A DNA stretch of 64,000 nucleotides from Nicoliella lavandulae (GCF_037546185.1 NZ_JAWMWH010000003.1:62001-126000), one strand, 5' to 3'. Positions 15,601-30,600 are shown, numbered from the stretch's first letter. Notes: a model not told the origin generated them from the sequence alone. Made by a program: numbers and translations.

Positions 15601-18600
15601 ATATTGGCAGCGGCACTAGCTGCAATCGAAGCATTAACACTAGCCACACTAGCGGCACTAACTGCACCGGAAGTGTAAATCGCTCCACCAATTCGATCAC
15701 CAGTTTGGTAAGCAGAGCTGGCTTGTGCATAGGAAGTATTAGCGTTAGTAACTGCACCACTAATGGCTGCACTAGCACTAGCAATCACTGCGACTTGTGA
15801 ACTAGCAGCACTGGATGCACTACTTGCAATATTCTTTTGGTTAGCGGCATCGTTGTTATAGCTATTGATAGCACTCACTGCACTAGTAGCAACTGAAGCC
15901 GCACTCTTGAACGTGGAGTTACTTGGATCGTTGTTGAGGTAATTATTAATGGAGTTAGAAGCAACAACAGCATTGCTTGAAATAGTACTTACCGCAGTAG
16001 CAGCTGAACTAGCAGCACTATATGCTGAGTTAACGATTGTATCGTTAGCATTAGCATCACTGGCAGCAATTGATGTTGCAGCACTAGCTGATTTAGCATC
16101 GTTAGATGCTTTACTACCGGCACTATTACCACTATCAACAGCAGACTTAGCACTAGAAGCGGCACTCGCAGCACTATTAAAGCTACTCATTTGCACTGCC
16201 ATTTGGGCAACATCACTCGCAGCCTGAGAAGCAGCGGAACTAGCAATGTTAGTTTGTGAAAGAATAGCAGCTGAGTTGTTAATCAATGCTTGGGCAGCAT
16301 TCGATGCAGCAGTAACTGCGTCCTTAGCAGCTTGAGCATAACTGTTTCCAGCATCTGTACTTCCAGCAAGGTAAGCTGAATTAGCAGCAGCATCATTGGA
16401 ACTTACAGCACTCGATGCACTAGTAATGGCTGAAACAAGGGAACTATCTGAACCTTGAGCTGAGCTAGCAGCAATTGCTGCAGCACTCGCAGCACTCTTT
16501 TGTGCTTGAGCATCCGCATTAAGAGATGCGATAGCTGAATTGGCTGCACTAGCAGCAGCAACGAAACTAGCTAATGATGTATCTTGGTTATTAGCACTGA
16601 TCAAAGCAGCAATACTATTATTCACACTATTAGTACTATCAGCACTATCATTAGCTAACTTAGCAGATGATGATGCATTCGCAGCATATGAACCAGCTAA
16701 ACTAGCGTTATCAGCGTCACCGGATACTACGCTATTAGCAATTGATGATGCAGATGAAATGGAATTACCATTAGCACTACCATTTGAACTAGCTCCATTA
16801 GCTTGGTTAGCAGCAGAATTAGCCGCACTTAGTGCGTTTGATGCATCAATAGCAGCCTGAGAAGCAATTGATTGATCTTTTTCGGCCTGAGCAGCAGCAT
16901 TACTTGCAAGTATAGTTGCACTTGAAGCAGCAATTACTGCATTTAAAGCAGCAATTGATTGAGCACTCATACTCTTAGCAGTGTCAGAGGCTAGATTAGC
17001 ATAGATCGCACCATTGCTAACATCACCATTAGCATAGTAGCTATTAGCAGCTGATACTAGACTATTGACAGTACTTGCATTGTTACTTGCAGTGGTTGAA
17101 GCTGTAATGGCACTCGCAGCAGCACTGGATGCAAGCGCATAAGCGGAATTAGCAGCTGATGATTGTTGGTTAGCGTCAGCAAGTGCACTCGCAGCCGTAC
17201 TATTAGCAACATCAATAGCAGCAGCTTGGGATTTAACGATCGTATTTTGACTATTTGCACTAACTAAACTTTGCGCAGCAGTAGCGTTACTTTGCGTTTG
17301 ACTATTAAAGCCACTAGTTGCAACTGCTGCAGAACTAGCCGTTTGAGCATATGAAAATGCTTGAGATGCATAGCTAACTGCAGTACTGGTACTAGTGCCA
17401 GTAACAGAAGCATAACTGTTAGCTGATGCTACAGTGGCAGAATTATTACTACCTGCATTCTTACCAGCATTCGCATTGGAACTAGCCGCACTATTAGCAC
17501 TGGATGCAATATTATTGTAAGAATTAGCAGTAGCGCTCGCATTAGATGCATTACTATTGGCAGCACTAGCGTCATTAGCATATGAGTCAGCAGCACTCTT
17601 GGCAGCAGCAGCAGTGGACGATGCCTTTGCTGCATCAGCAGCAGCGGCACTAGCAACATTTGCTGCAGAACTGGCAGCAACGCTATCACCCCTTTGGGCA
17701 GCACTCGCTGCATCGGCAGCAGCACTCGCTGCAATCGAGTTTGCAGTAGATGCAGCAATAGATGCAGCAGTAGCATTTGAGCTTTGCGCAGCAGCATTCG
17801 ATGCGTATTCACTTGCCTGAGTGTAAGCAGATGATGCAATAACAGCAGCCGATAAAGCAGCAGTAGCAGCACTATTAGCACTGGATGCTAATGACTGAAT
17901 AGCTGAATTGCTTGGGTTAGCCGAAGCAATTGCAGAAGCTGACTTAGCATTATCTGAAGCACTAGCAGCAGCTGTAGAAGCACTAGCGGCAGTAGAAGCA
18001 GCAGCACTGGCATTGGTGTTGGCAGAACTAACGTCATCACTAACTGCCTTACTATCATTTTGGGCTCCATTATTAGCACTAGATGCTTGATTAGCATAAC
18101 TAGATGCAACACTAGCATTAGATGCAGCAGCACTAGCATTGGATGCAAGAGCGTAAGCACTCTTAGCATCGCTATCAAAGGCAGCTGCAGAACTAGCTAC
18201 AGCACTAGCTGAATTAGCAGCATTAACTCCGTTAATAGTAGCACTTGCAGCGGTTGAACTAGCCGATTTAGCTGAATCCGCATACTGGCTAGCAGTTGAT
18301 GCAAATTTCGCAGCACTAGAATTCAATTCACTAGCCTGTGAGTAGTTCCCATTGGCAGCAGCACTCTTAGCTTGAGCAGCATTATCACTAGCGATGCTGG
18401 CATTGAAACTAGCAGTTGAATTAGCATTATTAGCAGCATTAACAGCAGAGCTAGCAACACTATAAGCTAAACTAGCCGTATTTGAGAATCCATCAGCAGC
18501 AGACTTAGCACTAGTCAATGCGGAACTAGCAATACTAAATGCAGAACTAGCAGCACTAACGGCTGAATTACCAGAATTGTTGCTAGTAAAGTTAGTCATT

Positions 18601-21600
18601 GCTGAACTCAAGATATTTACGTTATTAGAATAACTAGTAACGATTGAATCAGCAGATGATGCAAGTATATTAGCATTTGATGCCTTTGTAGCATCTGCGT
18701 TAGCACCACTTGCATAATTAGAAGCGGCAGCACTAGCGGATGAAGCTTCATTACTAGCACTACTGATAGCTGATGAAGTATCAGCACTAGCATTTGCTGC
18801 AGCACTAGCAGCAGCAGATGAAGCAGCGTTCAATGAACCAATAGCTACATTAGCAGAATTTTCATCATTGACTGCTTGATTAGCAGCACTAACGGCGATT
18901 GAAGCTAACGTACTAATATTGGCAGCGGCACTAGCTGCAATCGAAGCATTAACACTAGCCACACTAGCGGCACTAACTGCACCGGAAGTGTAAATCGCTC
19001 CACCAATTCGATCACCAGTTTGGTAAGCAGAGCTGGCTTGTGCATAGGAAGTATTAGCGTTAGTAACTGCACCACTAATGGCTGCACTAGCACTAGCAAT
19101 CACTGCGACTTGTGAACTAGCAGCACTGGATGCACTACTTGCAATATTCTTTTGGTTAGCGGCATCGTTGTTATAGCTATTGATAGCACTCACTGCACTA
19201 GTAGCAACTGAAGCCGCACTCTTGAACGTGGAGTTACTTGGATCGTTGTTGAGGTAATTATTAATGGAGTTAGAAGCAACAACAGCATTGCTTGAAATAG
19301 TACTTACCGCAGTAGCAGCTGAACTAGCAGCACTATATGCTGAGTTAACGATTGTATCGTTAGCATTAGCATCACTGGCAGCAATTGATGTTGCAGCACT
19401 AGCTGATTTAGCATCGTTAGATGCTTTACTACCGGCACTATTACCACTATCAACAGCAGACTTAGCACTAGAAGCGGCACTCGCAGCACTATTAAAGCTA
19501 CTCATTTGCACTGCCATTTGGGCAACATCACTCGCAGCCTGAGAAGCAGCGGAACTAGCAATGTTAGTTTGTGAAAGAATAGCAGCTGAGTTGTTAATCA
19601 ATGCTTGGGCAGCATTCGATGCAGCAGTAACTGCGTCCTTAGCAGCTTGAGCATAACTGTTTCCAGCATCTGTACTTCCAGCAAGGTAAGCTGAATTAGC
19701 AGCAGCATCATTGGAACTTACAGCACTCGATGCACTAGCAATGGCTGAAACAAGGGAACTATCTGAACCTTGAGCTGAGCTAGCAACAATTGCTGCAGCA
19801 CTCGCAGCACTCTTTTGTGCTTGAGCATCCGCATTAAGAGATGCGATAGCTGAATTGGCTGCACTAGCAGCAGCAACGAAACTAGCTAATGATGTATCTT
19901 GGTTATTAGCACTGATCAAAGCAGCAATACTATTATTCACACTATTAGTACTATCAGCACTATCATTAGCTAACTTAGCAGATGATGATGCATTCGCAGC
20001 ATATGAACCAGCTAAACTAGCGTTATCAGCGTCACCGGATACTACGCTATTAGCAATTGATGATGCAGATGAAATGGAATTACCATTAGCACTACCATTT
20101 GAACTAGCTCCATTAGCTTGGTTAGCAGCAGAATTAGCCGCACTTAGTGCGTTTGATGCATCAATAGCAGCCTGAGAAGCAATTGATTGATCTTTTTCGG
20201 CCTGAGCAGCAGCATTACTTGCAAGTATAGTTGCACTTGAAGCAGCAATTACTGCATTTAAAGCAGCAATTGATTGAGCACTCATACTCTTAGCAGTGTC
20301 AGAGGCTAGATTAGCATAGATCGCACCATTGCTAACATCACCATTAGCATAGTAGCTATTAGCAGCTGATACTAGACTATTGACAGTACTTGCATTGTTA
20401 CTTGCAGTGGTTGAAGCTGTAATGGCACTCGCAGCAGCACTGGATGCAAGCGCATAAGCGGAATTAGCAGCTGATGATTGTTGGTTAGCGTCAGCAAGTG
20501 CACTCGCAGCCGTACTATTAGCAACATCAATAGCAGCAGCTTGGGATTTAACGATCGTATTTTGACTATTTGCACTAACTAAACTTTGCGCAGCAGTAGC
20601 GTTACTTTGCGTTTGACTATTAAAGCCACTAGTTGCAACTGCTGCAGAACTAGCTGTTTGAGCATATGAAAATGCTTGAGATGCATAGCTAACTGCAGTA
20701 CTGGTACTAGTGCCAGTAACAGAAGCATAACTGTTAGCTGATGCTACAGTGGCAGAATTATTACTACCTGCACTCTTACCAGCATTCGCATTGGAACTAG
20801 CCGCACTATTAGCACTGGATGCAATATTATTGTAAGAATTAGCAGTAGCGCTCGCATTAGATGCATTACTATTGGCAGCACTAGCGTCATTAGCATATGA
20901 GTCAGCAGCACTCTTGGCAGCAGCAGCAGTGGACGATGCCTTTGCTGCATCAGCAGCAGCGGCACTAGCAACATTTGCTGCAGAACTGGCAGCAACGCTA
21001 TCACCCCTTTGGGCAGCACTCGCTGCATCGGCAGCAGCACTCGCTGCAATCGAGTTTGCAGTAGATGCAGCAATAGATGCAGCAGTAGCATTTGAGCTTT
21101 GCGCAGCAGCATTCGATGCGTATTCACTTGCCTGAGTGTAAGCAGATGATGCAATAACAGCAGCCGATAAAGCAGCAGTAGCAGCACTATTAGCACTGGA
21201 TGCTAATGACTGAATAGCTGAATTGCTTGGGTTAGCCGAAGCAATTGCAGAAGCTGACTTAGCATTATCTGAAGCACTAGCAGCAGCTGTAGAAGCACTA
21301 GCGGCAGTAGAAGCAGCAGCACTGGCATTGGTGTTGGCAGAACTAACGTCATCACTAACTGCCTTACTATCATTTTGGGCTCCATTATTAGCACTAGATG
21401 CTTGATTAGCATAACTAGATGCAACACTAGCATTAGATGCAGCAGCACTAGCATTGGATGCAAGAGCGTAAGCACTCTTAGCATCGCTATCAAAGGCAGC
21501 TGCAGAACTAGCTACAGCACTAGCTGAATTAGCAGCATTAACTCCGTTAATAGTAGCACTTGCAGCGGTTGAACTAGCCGATTTAGCTGAATCCGCATAC

Positions 21601-24600
21601 TGGCTAGCAGTTGATGCAAATTCCGCAGCACTAGAATTCAATTCACTAGCCTGTGAGTAGTTCCCATTGGCAGCAGCACTCTTAGCTTGAGCAGCATTAT
21701 CACTAGCGATGCTGGCATTGAAACTAGCCGTTGAATTAGCATTATTAGCAGCATTAACAGCAGAGCTAGCAACACTATAAGCTAAACTAGCCGTATTTGA
21801 GAATCCATCAGCAGCAGACTTAGCACTAGTCAATGCGGAACTAGCAATACTAAATGCAGAACTAGCAGCACTAACGGCTGAATTACCAGAATTGTTGCTA
21901 GTAAAGTTAGTCATTGCTGAACTCAAGATATTTACGTTATTAGAATAACTAGTAACGATTGAATCAGCAGATGATGCAAGTATATTAGCATTTGATGCCT
22001 TTGTAGCATCTGCGTTAGCACCACTTGCATAATTAGAAGCGGCAGCACTAGCGGATGAAGCTTCATTACTAGCACTACTGATAGCTGATGAAGTATCAGC
22101 ACTAGCATTTGCTGCAGCACTAGCAGCAGCAGATGAAGCAGCGTTCAATGAACCAATAGCTACATTAGCAGAATTTTCATCATTGACTGCTTGATTAGCA
22201 GCACTAACGGCGATTGAAGCTAACGTACTAATATTGGCAGCGGCACTAGCTGCAATCGAAGCATTAACACTAGCCACACTAGCGGCACTAACTGCACCGG
22301 AAGTGTAAATCGCTCCACCAATTCGATCACCAGTTTGGTAAGCAGAGCTGGCTTGTGCATAGGAAGTATTAGCGTTAGTAACTGCACCACTAATGGCTGC
22401 ACTAGCACTAGCAATCACTGCGACTTGTGAACTAGCAGCACTGGATGCACTACTTGCAATATTCTTTTGGTTAGCGGCATCGTTGTTATAGCTATTGATA
22501 GCACTCACTGCACTAGTAGCAACTGAAGCCGCACTCTTGAACGTGGAGTTACTTGGATCGTTGTTGAGGTAATTATTAATGGAGTTAGAAGCAACAACAG
22601 CATTGCTTGAAATAGTACTTACCGCAGTAGCAGCTGAACTAGCAGCACTATATGCTGAGTTAACGATTGTATCGTTAGCATTAGCATCACTGGCAGCAAT
22701 TGATGTTGCAGCACTAGCTGATTTAGCATCGTTAGATGCTTTACTACCGGCACTATTACCACTATCAACAGCAGACTTAGCACTAGAAGCGGCACTCGCA
22801 GCACTATTAAAGCTACTCATTTGCACTGCCATTTGGGCAACATCACTCGCAGCCTGAGAAGCAGCGGAACTAGCAATGTTAGTTTGTGAAAGAATAGCAG
22901 CTGAGTTGTTAATCAATGCTTGGGCAGCATTCGATGCAGCAGTAACTGCGTCCTTAGCAGCTTGAGCATAACTGTTTCCAGCATCTGTACTTCCAGCAAG
23001 GTAAGCTGAATTAGCAGCAGCATCATTGGAACTTACAGCACTCGATGCACTAGCAATGGCTGAAACAAGGGAACTATCTGAACCTTGAGCTGAGCTAGCA
23101 ACAATTGCTGCAGCACTCGCAGCACTCTTTTGTGCTTGAGCATCCGCATTAAGAGATGCGATAGCTGAATTGGCTGCACTAGCAGCAGCAACGAAACTAG
23201 CTAATGATGTATCTTGGTTATTAGCACTGATCAAAGCAGCAATACTATTATTCACACTATTAGTACTATCAGCACTATCATTAGCTAACTTAGCAGATGA
23301 TGATGCATTCGCAGCATATGAACCAGCTAAACTAGCGTTATCAGCGTCACCGGATACTACGCTATTAGCAATTGATGATGCAGATGAAATGGAATTACCA
23401 TTAGCACTACCATTTGAACTAGCTCCATTAGCTTGGTTAGCAGCAGAATTAGCCGCACTTAGTGCGTTTGATGCATCAATAGCAGCCTGAGAAGCAATTG
23501 ATTGATCTTTTTCGGCCTGAGCAGCAGCATTACTTGCAAGTATAGTTGCACTTGAAGCAGCAATTACTGCATTTAAAGCAGCAATTGATTGAGCACTCAT
23601 ACTCTTAGCAGTGTCAGAGGCTAGATTAGCATAGATCGCACCATTGCTAACATCACCATTAGCATAGTAGCTATTAGCAGCTGATACTAGACTATTGACA
23701 GTACTTGCATTGTTACTTGCAGTGGTTGAAGCTGTAATGGCACTCGCAGCAGCACTGGATGCAAGCGCATAAGCGGAATTAGCAGCTGATGATTGTTGGT
23801 TAGCGTCAGCAAGTGCACTCGCAGCCGTACTATTAGCAACATCAATAGCAGCAGCTTGGGATTTAACGATCGTATTTTGACTATTTGCACTAACTAAACT
23901 TTGCGCAGCAGTAGCGTTACTTTGCGTTTGACTATTAAAGCCACTAGTTGCAACTGCTGCAGAACTAGCTGTTTGAGCATATGAAAATGCTTGAGATGCA
24001 TAGCTAACTGCAGTACTGGTACTAGTGCCAGTAACAGAAGCATAACTGTTAGCTGATGCTACAGTGGCAGAATTATTACTACCTGCACTCTTACCAGCAT
24101 TCGCATTGGAACTAGCCGCACTATTAGCACTGGATGCAATATTATTGTAAGAATTAGCAGTAGCGCTCGCATTAGATGCATTACTATTGGCAGCACTAGC
24201 GTCATTAGCATATGAGTCAGCAGCACTCTTGGCAGCAGCAGCAGTGGACGATGCCTTTGCTGCATCAGCAGCAGCGGCACTAGCAACATTTGCTGCAGAA
24301 CTGGCAGCAACGCTATCACCCCTTTGGGCAGCACTCGCTGCATCGGCAGCAGCACTCGCTGCAATCGAGTTTGCAGTAGATGCAGCAATAGATGCAGCAG
24401 TAGCATTTGAGCTTTGCGCAGCAGCATTCGATGCGTATTCACTTGCCTGAGTGTAAGCAGATGATGCAATAACAGCAGCCGATAAAGCAGCAGTAGCAGC
24501 ACTATTAGCACTGGATGCTAATGACTGAATAGCTGAATTGCTTGGGTTAGCCGAAGCAATTGCAGAAGCTGACTTAGCATTATCTGAAGCACTAGCAGCA

Positions 24601-27600
24601 GCTGTAGAAGCACTAGCGGCAGTAGAAGCAGCAGCACTGGCATTGGTGTTGGCAGAACTAACGTCATCACTAACTGCCTTACTATCATTTTGGGCTCCAT
24701 TATTAGCACTAGATGCTTGATTAGCATAACTAGATGCAACACTAGCATTAGATGCAGCAGCACTAGCATTGGATGCAAGAGCGTAAGCACTCTTAGCATC
24801 GCTATCAAAGGCAGCTGCAGAACTAGCTACAGCACTAGCTGAATTAGCAGCATTAACTCCGTTAATAGTAGCACTTGCAGCGGTTGAACTAGCCGATTTA
24901 GCTGAATCCGCATACTGGCTAGCAGTTGATGCAAATTCCGCAGCACTAGAATTCAATTCACTAGCCTGTGAGTAGTTCCCATTGGCAGCAGCACTCTTAG
25001 CTTGAGCAGCATTATCACTAGCGATGCTGGCATTGAAACTAGCCGTTGAATTAGCATTATTAGCAGCATTAACAGCAGAGCTAGCAACACTATAAGCTAA
25101 ACTAGCCGTATTTGAGAATCCATCAGCAGCAGACTTAGCACTAGTCAATGCGGAACTAGCAATACTAAATGCAGAACTAGCAGCACTAACGGCTGAATTA
25201 CCAGAATTGTTGCTAGTAAAGTTAGTCATTGCTGAACTCAAGATATTTACGTTATTAGAATAACTAGTAACGATTGAATCAGCAGATGATGCAAGTATAT
25301 TAGCATTTGATGCCTTTGTAGCATCTGCGTTAGCACCACTTGCATAATTAGAAGCGGCAGCACTAGCGGATGAAGCTTCATTACTAGCACTACTGATAGC
25401 TGATGAAGTATCAGCACTAGCATTTGCTGCAGCACTAGCAGCAGCAGATGAAGCAGCGTTCAATGAACCAATAGCTACATTAGCAGAATTTTCATCATTG
25501 ACTGCTTGATTAGCAGCACTAACGGCGATTGAAGCTAACGTACTAATATTGGCAGCGGCACTAGCTGCAATCGAAGCATTAACACTAGCCACACTAGCGG
25601 CACTAACTGCACCGGAAGTGTAAATCGCTCCACCAATTCGATCACCAGTTTGGTAAGCAGAGCTGGCTTGTGCATAGGAAGTATTAGCGTTAGTAACTGC
25701 ACCACTAATGGCTGCACTAGCACTAGCAATCACTGCGACTTGTGAACTAGCAGCACTGGATGCACTACTTGCAATATTCTTTTGGTTAGCGGCACCGTTG
25801 TTATAGCTATTGATAGCACTCACTGCACTAGTAGCAACTGAAGCCGCACTCTTGAACGTGGAGTTACTTGGATCGTTGTTGAGGTAATTATTAATGGAGT
25901 TAGAAGCAACAACAGCATTGCTTGAAATAGTACTTACCGCAGTAGCAGCTGAACTAGCAGCACTATATGCTGAGTTAACGATTGTATCGTTAGCATTAGC
26001 ATCACTGGCAGCAATTGATGTTGCAGCACTAGCTGATTTAGCATCGTTAGATGCTTTACTACCGGCACTATTACCACTATCAACAGCAGACTTAGCACTA
26101 GAAGCGGCACTCGCAGCACTATTAAAGCTACTCATTTGCACTGCCATTTGAGCAACATCACTCGCAGCCTGAGAAGCAGCGGAACTAGCAATGTTAGTTT
26201 GTGAAAGAATAGCAGCTGAGTTGTTAATCAATGCTTGGGCAGCATTCGATGCAGCAGTAACTGCGTCCTTAGCAGCTTGAGCATAACTGTTTCCAGCATC
26301 TGTACTTCCAGCAAGGTAAGCTGAATTAGCAGCAGCATCATTGGAACTTACAGCACTCGATGCACTAGTAATGGCTGAAACAAGGGAACTATCTGAACCT
26401 TGAGCTGAGCTAGCAGCAATTGCTGCAGCACTCGCAGCACTCTTTTGTGCTTGAGCATCCGCATTAAGAGATGCGATAGCTGAATTGGCTGCACTAGCAG
26501 CAGCAACGAAACTAGCTAATGATGTATCTTGGTTATTAGCACTGATCAAAGCAGCAATACTATTATTCACACTATTAGTACTATCAGCACTATCATTAGC
26601 TAACTTAGCAGATGATGATGCATTCGCAGCATATGAACCAGCTAAACTAGCGTTATCAGCGTCACCGGATACTACGCTATTAGCAATTGATGATGCAGAT
26701 GAAATGGAATTACTATTAGCACTACCATTTGAACTAGCTCCATTAGCTTGGTTAGCAGCAGAATTAGCCGCACTTAGTGCGTTTGATGCATCAATAGCAG
26801 CCTGAGAAGCAATTGATTGATCTTTTTCGGCCTGAGCAGCAGCATTACTTGCAAGTATAGTTGCACTTGAAGCAGCAATTACTGCATTTAAAGCAGCAAT
26901 TGATTGAGCACTCATACTCTTAGCAGTGTCAGAGGCTAGATTAGCATAGATCGCACCATTGCTAACATCACCATTAGCATAGTAGCTATTAGCAGCTGAT
27001 ACTAGACTATTGACAGTACTTGCATTGTTACTTGCAGTGGTTGAAGCTGTAATGGCACTCGCAGCAGCACTGGATGCAAGCGCATAAGCGGAATTAGCAG
27101 CTGATGATTGTTGGTTAGCGTCAGCAAGTGCACTCGCAGCCGTACTATTAGCAACATCAATAGCAGCAGCTTGGGATTTAACGATCGTATTTTGACTATT
27201 TGCACTAACTAAACTTTGCGCAGCAGTAGCGTTACTTTGCGTTTGACTATTAAAGCCACTAGTTGCAACTGCTGCAGAACTAGCTGTTTGAGCATATGAA
27301 AATGCTTGAGATGCATAGCTAACTGCAGTACTGGTACTAGTGCCAGTAACAGAAGCATAACTGTTAGCTGATGCTACAGTGGCAGAATTATTACTACCTG
27401 CACTCTTACCAGCATTCGCATTGGAACTAGCCGCACTATTAGCACTGGATGCAATATTATTGTAAGAATTAGCAGTAGCGCTCGCATTAGATGCATTACT
27501 ATTGGCAGCACTAGCGTCATTAGCATATGAGTCAGCAGCACTCTTGGCAGCAGCAGCAGTGGACGATGCCTTTGCTGCATCAGCAGCAGCGGCACTAGCA

Positions 27601-30600
27601 ACATTTGCTGCAGAACTGGCAGCAACGCTATCACCCCTTTGGGCAGCACTCGCTGCATCGGCAGCAGCACTCGCTGCAATCGAGTTTGCAGTAGATGCAG
27701 CAATAGATGCAGCAGTAGCATTTGAGCTTTGCGCAGCAGCATTCGATGCGTATTCACTTGCCTGAGTGTAAGCAGATGATGCAATAACAGCAGCCGATAA
27801 AGCAGCAGTAGCAGCACTATTAGCACTGGATGCTAATGACTGAATAGCTGAATTGCTTGGGTTAGCCGAAGCAATTGCAGAAGCTGACTTAGCATTATCT
27901 GAAGCACTAGCAGCAGCTGTAGAAGCACTAGCGGCAGTAGAAGCAGCAGCACTGGCATTGGTGTTGGCAGAACTAACGTCATCACTAACTGCCTTACTAT
28001 CATTTTGGGCTCCATTATTAGCACTAGATGCTTGATTAGCATAACTAGATGCAACACTAGCATTAGATGCAGCAGCACTAGCTAATGATGCACTAGCTTG
28101 AGCAGATGCAATATCTGCAGTAATGGATGATGTACTATTTAGATCAATAATTGCTTGACTAGCAGCGGCTAATACGCCATTAGTTGCTGAACTAACGATA
28201 TTGTAAGCATTATTCATACCCGATAGGATTGAATTAGCTAAACTGGCATAGTTAGCTATCTGAGCATTAAGAGATGTTACTGTTGCTGAGTCTCCATTAC
28301 TAGCAGCAGCAACGGCAGCATTATAAAGTGATGATACCGTATTAGTATAACCAGTTGCATTAGTATTATTAGCACTAATTTGTGCAACATTAGCACTAGC
28401 AATCCCATACTGTCTATTTGCACTGGATAGTTGATTAACTGCATCATTATTTAGAGCTGCTAATAAACTATTCATTGAAGCAATTGCAGATGATGCAGAA
28501 CTAATTACAGAGTTGTTAGCATTTGCACTATTACTTAAATAACCACTAACTAATGTAGCATAACTTTGTCCAGCACTAGAATAGCTAGATATTACAGCAG
28601 CCGCAGATTTAGTTTGTTGAAGAGCACCAGATGCGGTTTGTAATTGAGCATTTCCGGCTTGATTAATTTGACCAGCCTTAGCAGCAATATTGCTGGTGGC
28701 AGTACTATTAGATGCAGCAGTACTTTTAGCAGCACTAGATTGCGCAGTACTATTGGAAGCATTTACAGAAGCCTGGCTTGCTGCATTTGAAGCAGCCACA
28801 CTAGCAGAGTTGGCAGCATTACTTGCAACCGTATAATCACTAGCAGCTCTAGCAGCGGCTGAAGAAGCAGAACTTACTTGAATTGAAGCAGCACTAGCAT
28901 AGTTTTTAGCATCAGAATAAGCTGAATAAGCATTATTAGAGTTAGTAGCTACCGCTGCACTATATGAAGAAGCGGCACTTGAATCACCAGCAGAATAAGC
29001 ACTACTTGCTAAGGATGCATTATCTGAAGCAGATTTAGCCTGTGCTGAAGCATAGCTAGCAGCACTATGCGCCTGGCTTGCTGCAAGACTAGCTGCAGTA
29101 CTTGCACTAACTGCATCACTAGATGCGCTAGTTGCATCATTTACAGCACTAGCCGCAGTACTTGCCGCAATACTAGCACTAGTATTTTGACTTTGAATAT
29201 AAGAATCGCTTGGGTATTTACTTGCAATTGAAGATGCTAATTGAGAACTAGAATTAGCACTACCGGCAACACTTGTAGCATTAGAAGAACTAACACTGGC
29301 ATTAGCGGAATAACTACCAGCTAGGCTACTATAACTATCAGCAGATTTAGCAGCATTAGCAGCATCAGTAGCTGAACTAGCAGCATTTTGTACGTCACTA
29401 TTCATACTATTAACATTATTTGCAACCGAATTAGCACCAGAAGCAGCTGACGATAATGAAGCATTAGCACTGCTAATATCAGCATTTAAAGTATTTAACC
29501 GATCATAAATAGATTGTAAAGTAGTAGAAGCATTCGAAATAGTCTGTTGACCATTATACATTGATGTTGCGCCATCCATAGCAGGCGTAAGTGAAACTAA
29601 AGCATTGGAATTGTAGTAAGAAGCAGAGGCACTATTTCCAGCATTAGCATAACTCAATGCTGAGCTTGCAATACTATAAGTGACACTAGCATAATAAAGA
29701 CCATTGCTAGAAGATGCATTTTGATCACTCATCTGACTAGAAGCTAAATGAACCAATGAATTTTGTGAAGATGCAACATCAGATAATGAATCTGCTTCAG
29801 CAATATAGCTATTTAAATTAGATGCAGCCGTTGAACCAGCGGTACTATATGAATTAATTAATGCATTGTTTGATTGAGCACTCACTGCACTGGATAACGT
29901 AGCTTCATTACTGGAATAAGAAGTCTTAGCAGCACTAGTACTACTCAATAAAGTAGTTACACTATTGTATTGCGTGGAAGCCAATGAAGCGGTACCAGCT
30001 GCGGCATTAGATGCGGACGTATACTCAGAGCTAGCCGATGAGGCTCTGGCCATGATTGAATTGGCAGTATTTATATCATTAGTTGGATTATAAGCAGTTA
30101 AACTGTTCAAGGATGCCAACGCAGCATTTAAAGCATTCGCAGCATTCGCAGCATTTTGTGCAGCAGCGGCAGCACGATTAGCTGCCGACAGAGCAGCTGA
30201 AGATGCAGCTTCAGCAGAACTTTTAGCAGCATCAACTGAAGCACTTGCAGCATCTGCTAAACTAACTGCGGCGGTAGCAGAGCTAAGTAAGGAATCAGCA
30301 TTAGAATCAGTTGGATTGCTCTTTAATATAGCTACTGCACTGCCCACCAATGCCATCGCAGTAGAGGCTTGAGCGGAAATTTGGCTTGCAAAAAAGGTAG
30401 CGGTAATACTAGCAGCACTTATCGCAGATGAATAAGCACTATTAGCATCATTCTTAGCAACAGAAGCATCACTGGCAGCACTACTTACTGTTGAGGCCGC
30501 ACTATTAATTGTGACAATCAAACTACCGATTGCTTGAGCGCTAGCATCATTGTTAGTTGAATTGGCTAAACTTGCAGCTTTTGAAGCCTGAATTACAGCA

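Larger units (their letters stand above)
1120..29650 (-). repeat. Diverged 663 bp (221-residue) basic repeat, about 43 units
   Basis: Two anchors recur about every 663 bp in the Ala/Ser region. One is a glycine break of the form x-G-(D/N)-S/Y-x-A. I placed it near 1783, 2446, 3100, 3763, 4428, 5090, 5757, 6421, 7078, 7745, 8397, 9063, 9721, 10396, 11052, 11715, 12378, 13043, 13706, and again near 28292, 28990 and 29640. The other is NPSNS-like (near 3988, 4657, 5320, 6643, 7306, 7965, 8630, 9298, 11290, 12613). Five such units make exactly the 3,315 bp unit. The sequence between anchors is diverged Ala/Ser helix-like text. Confidence 0.8.

Noticed and set aside
10699..28082. Regular direct repeats as a possible CRISPR array or satellite DNA
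   Set aside because: The period is 3,315 bp, in frame with coding sequence, with no short repeat-spacer alternation and no cas genes.
10699..28082. Assembly artefact as the main explanation for the array
   Set aside because: The copies differ at scattered bases in a consistent way and the edges are sharp. A true array is more likely, though copy number still needs long reads.
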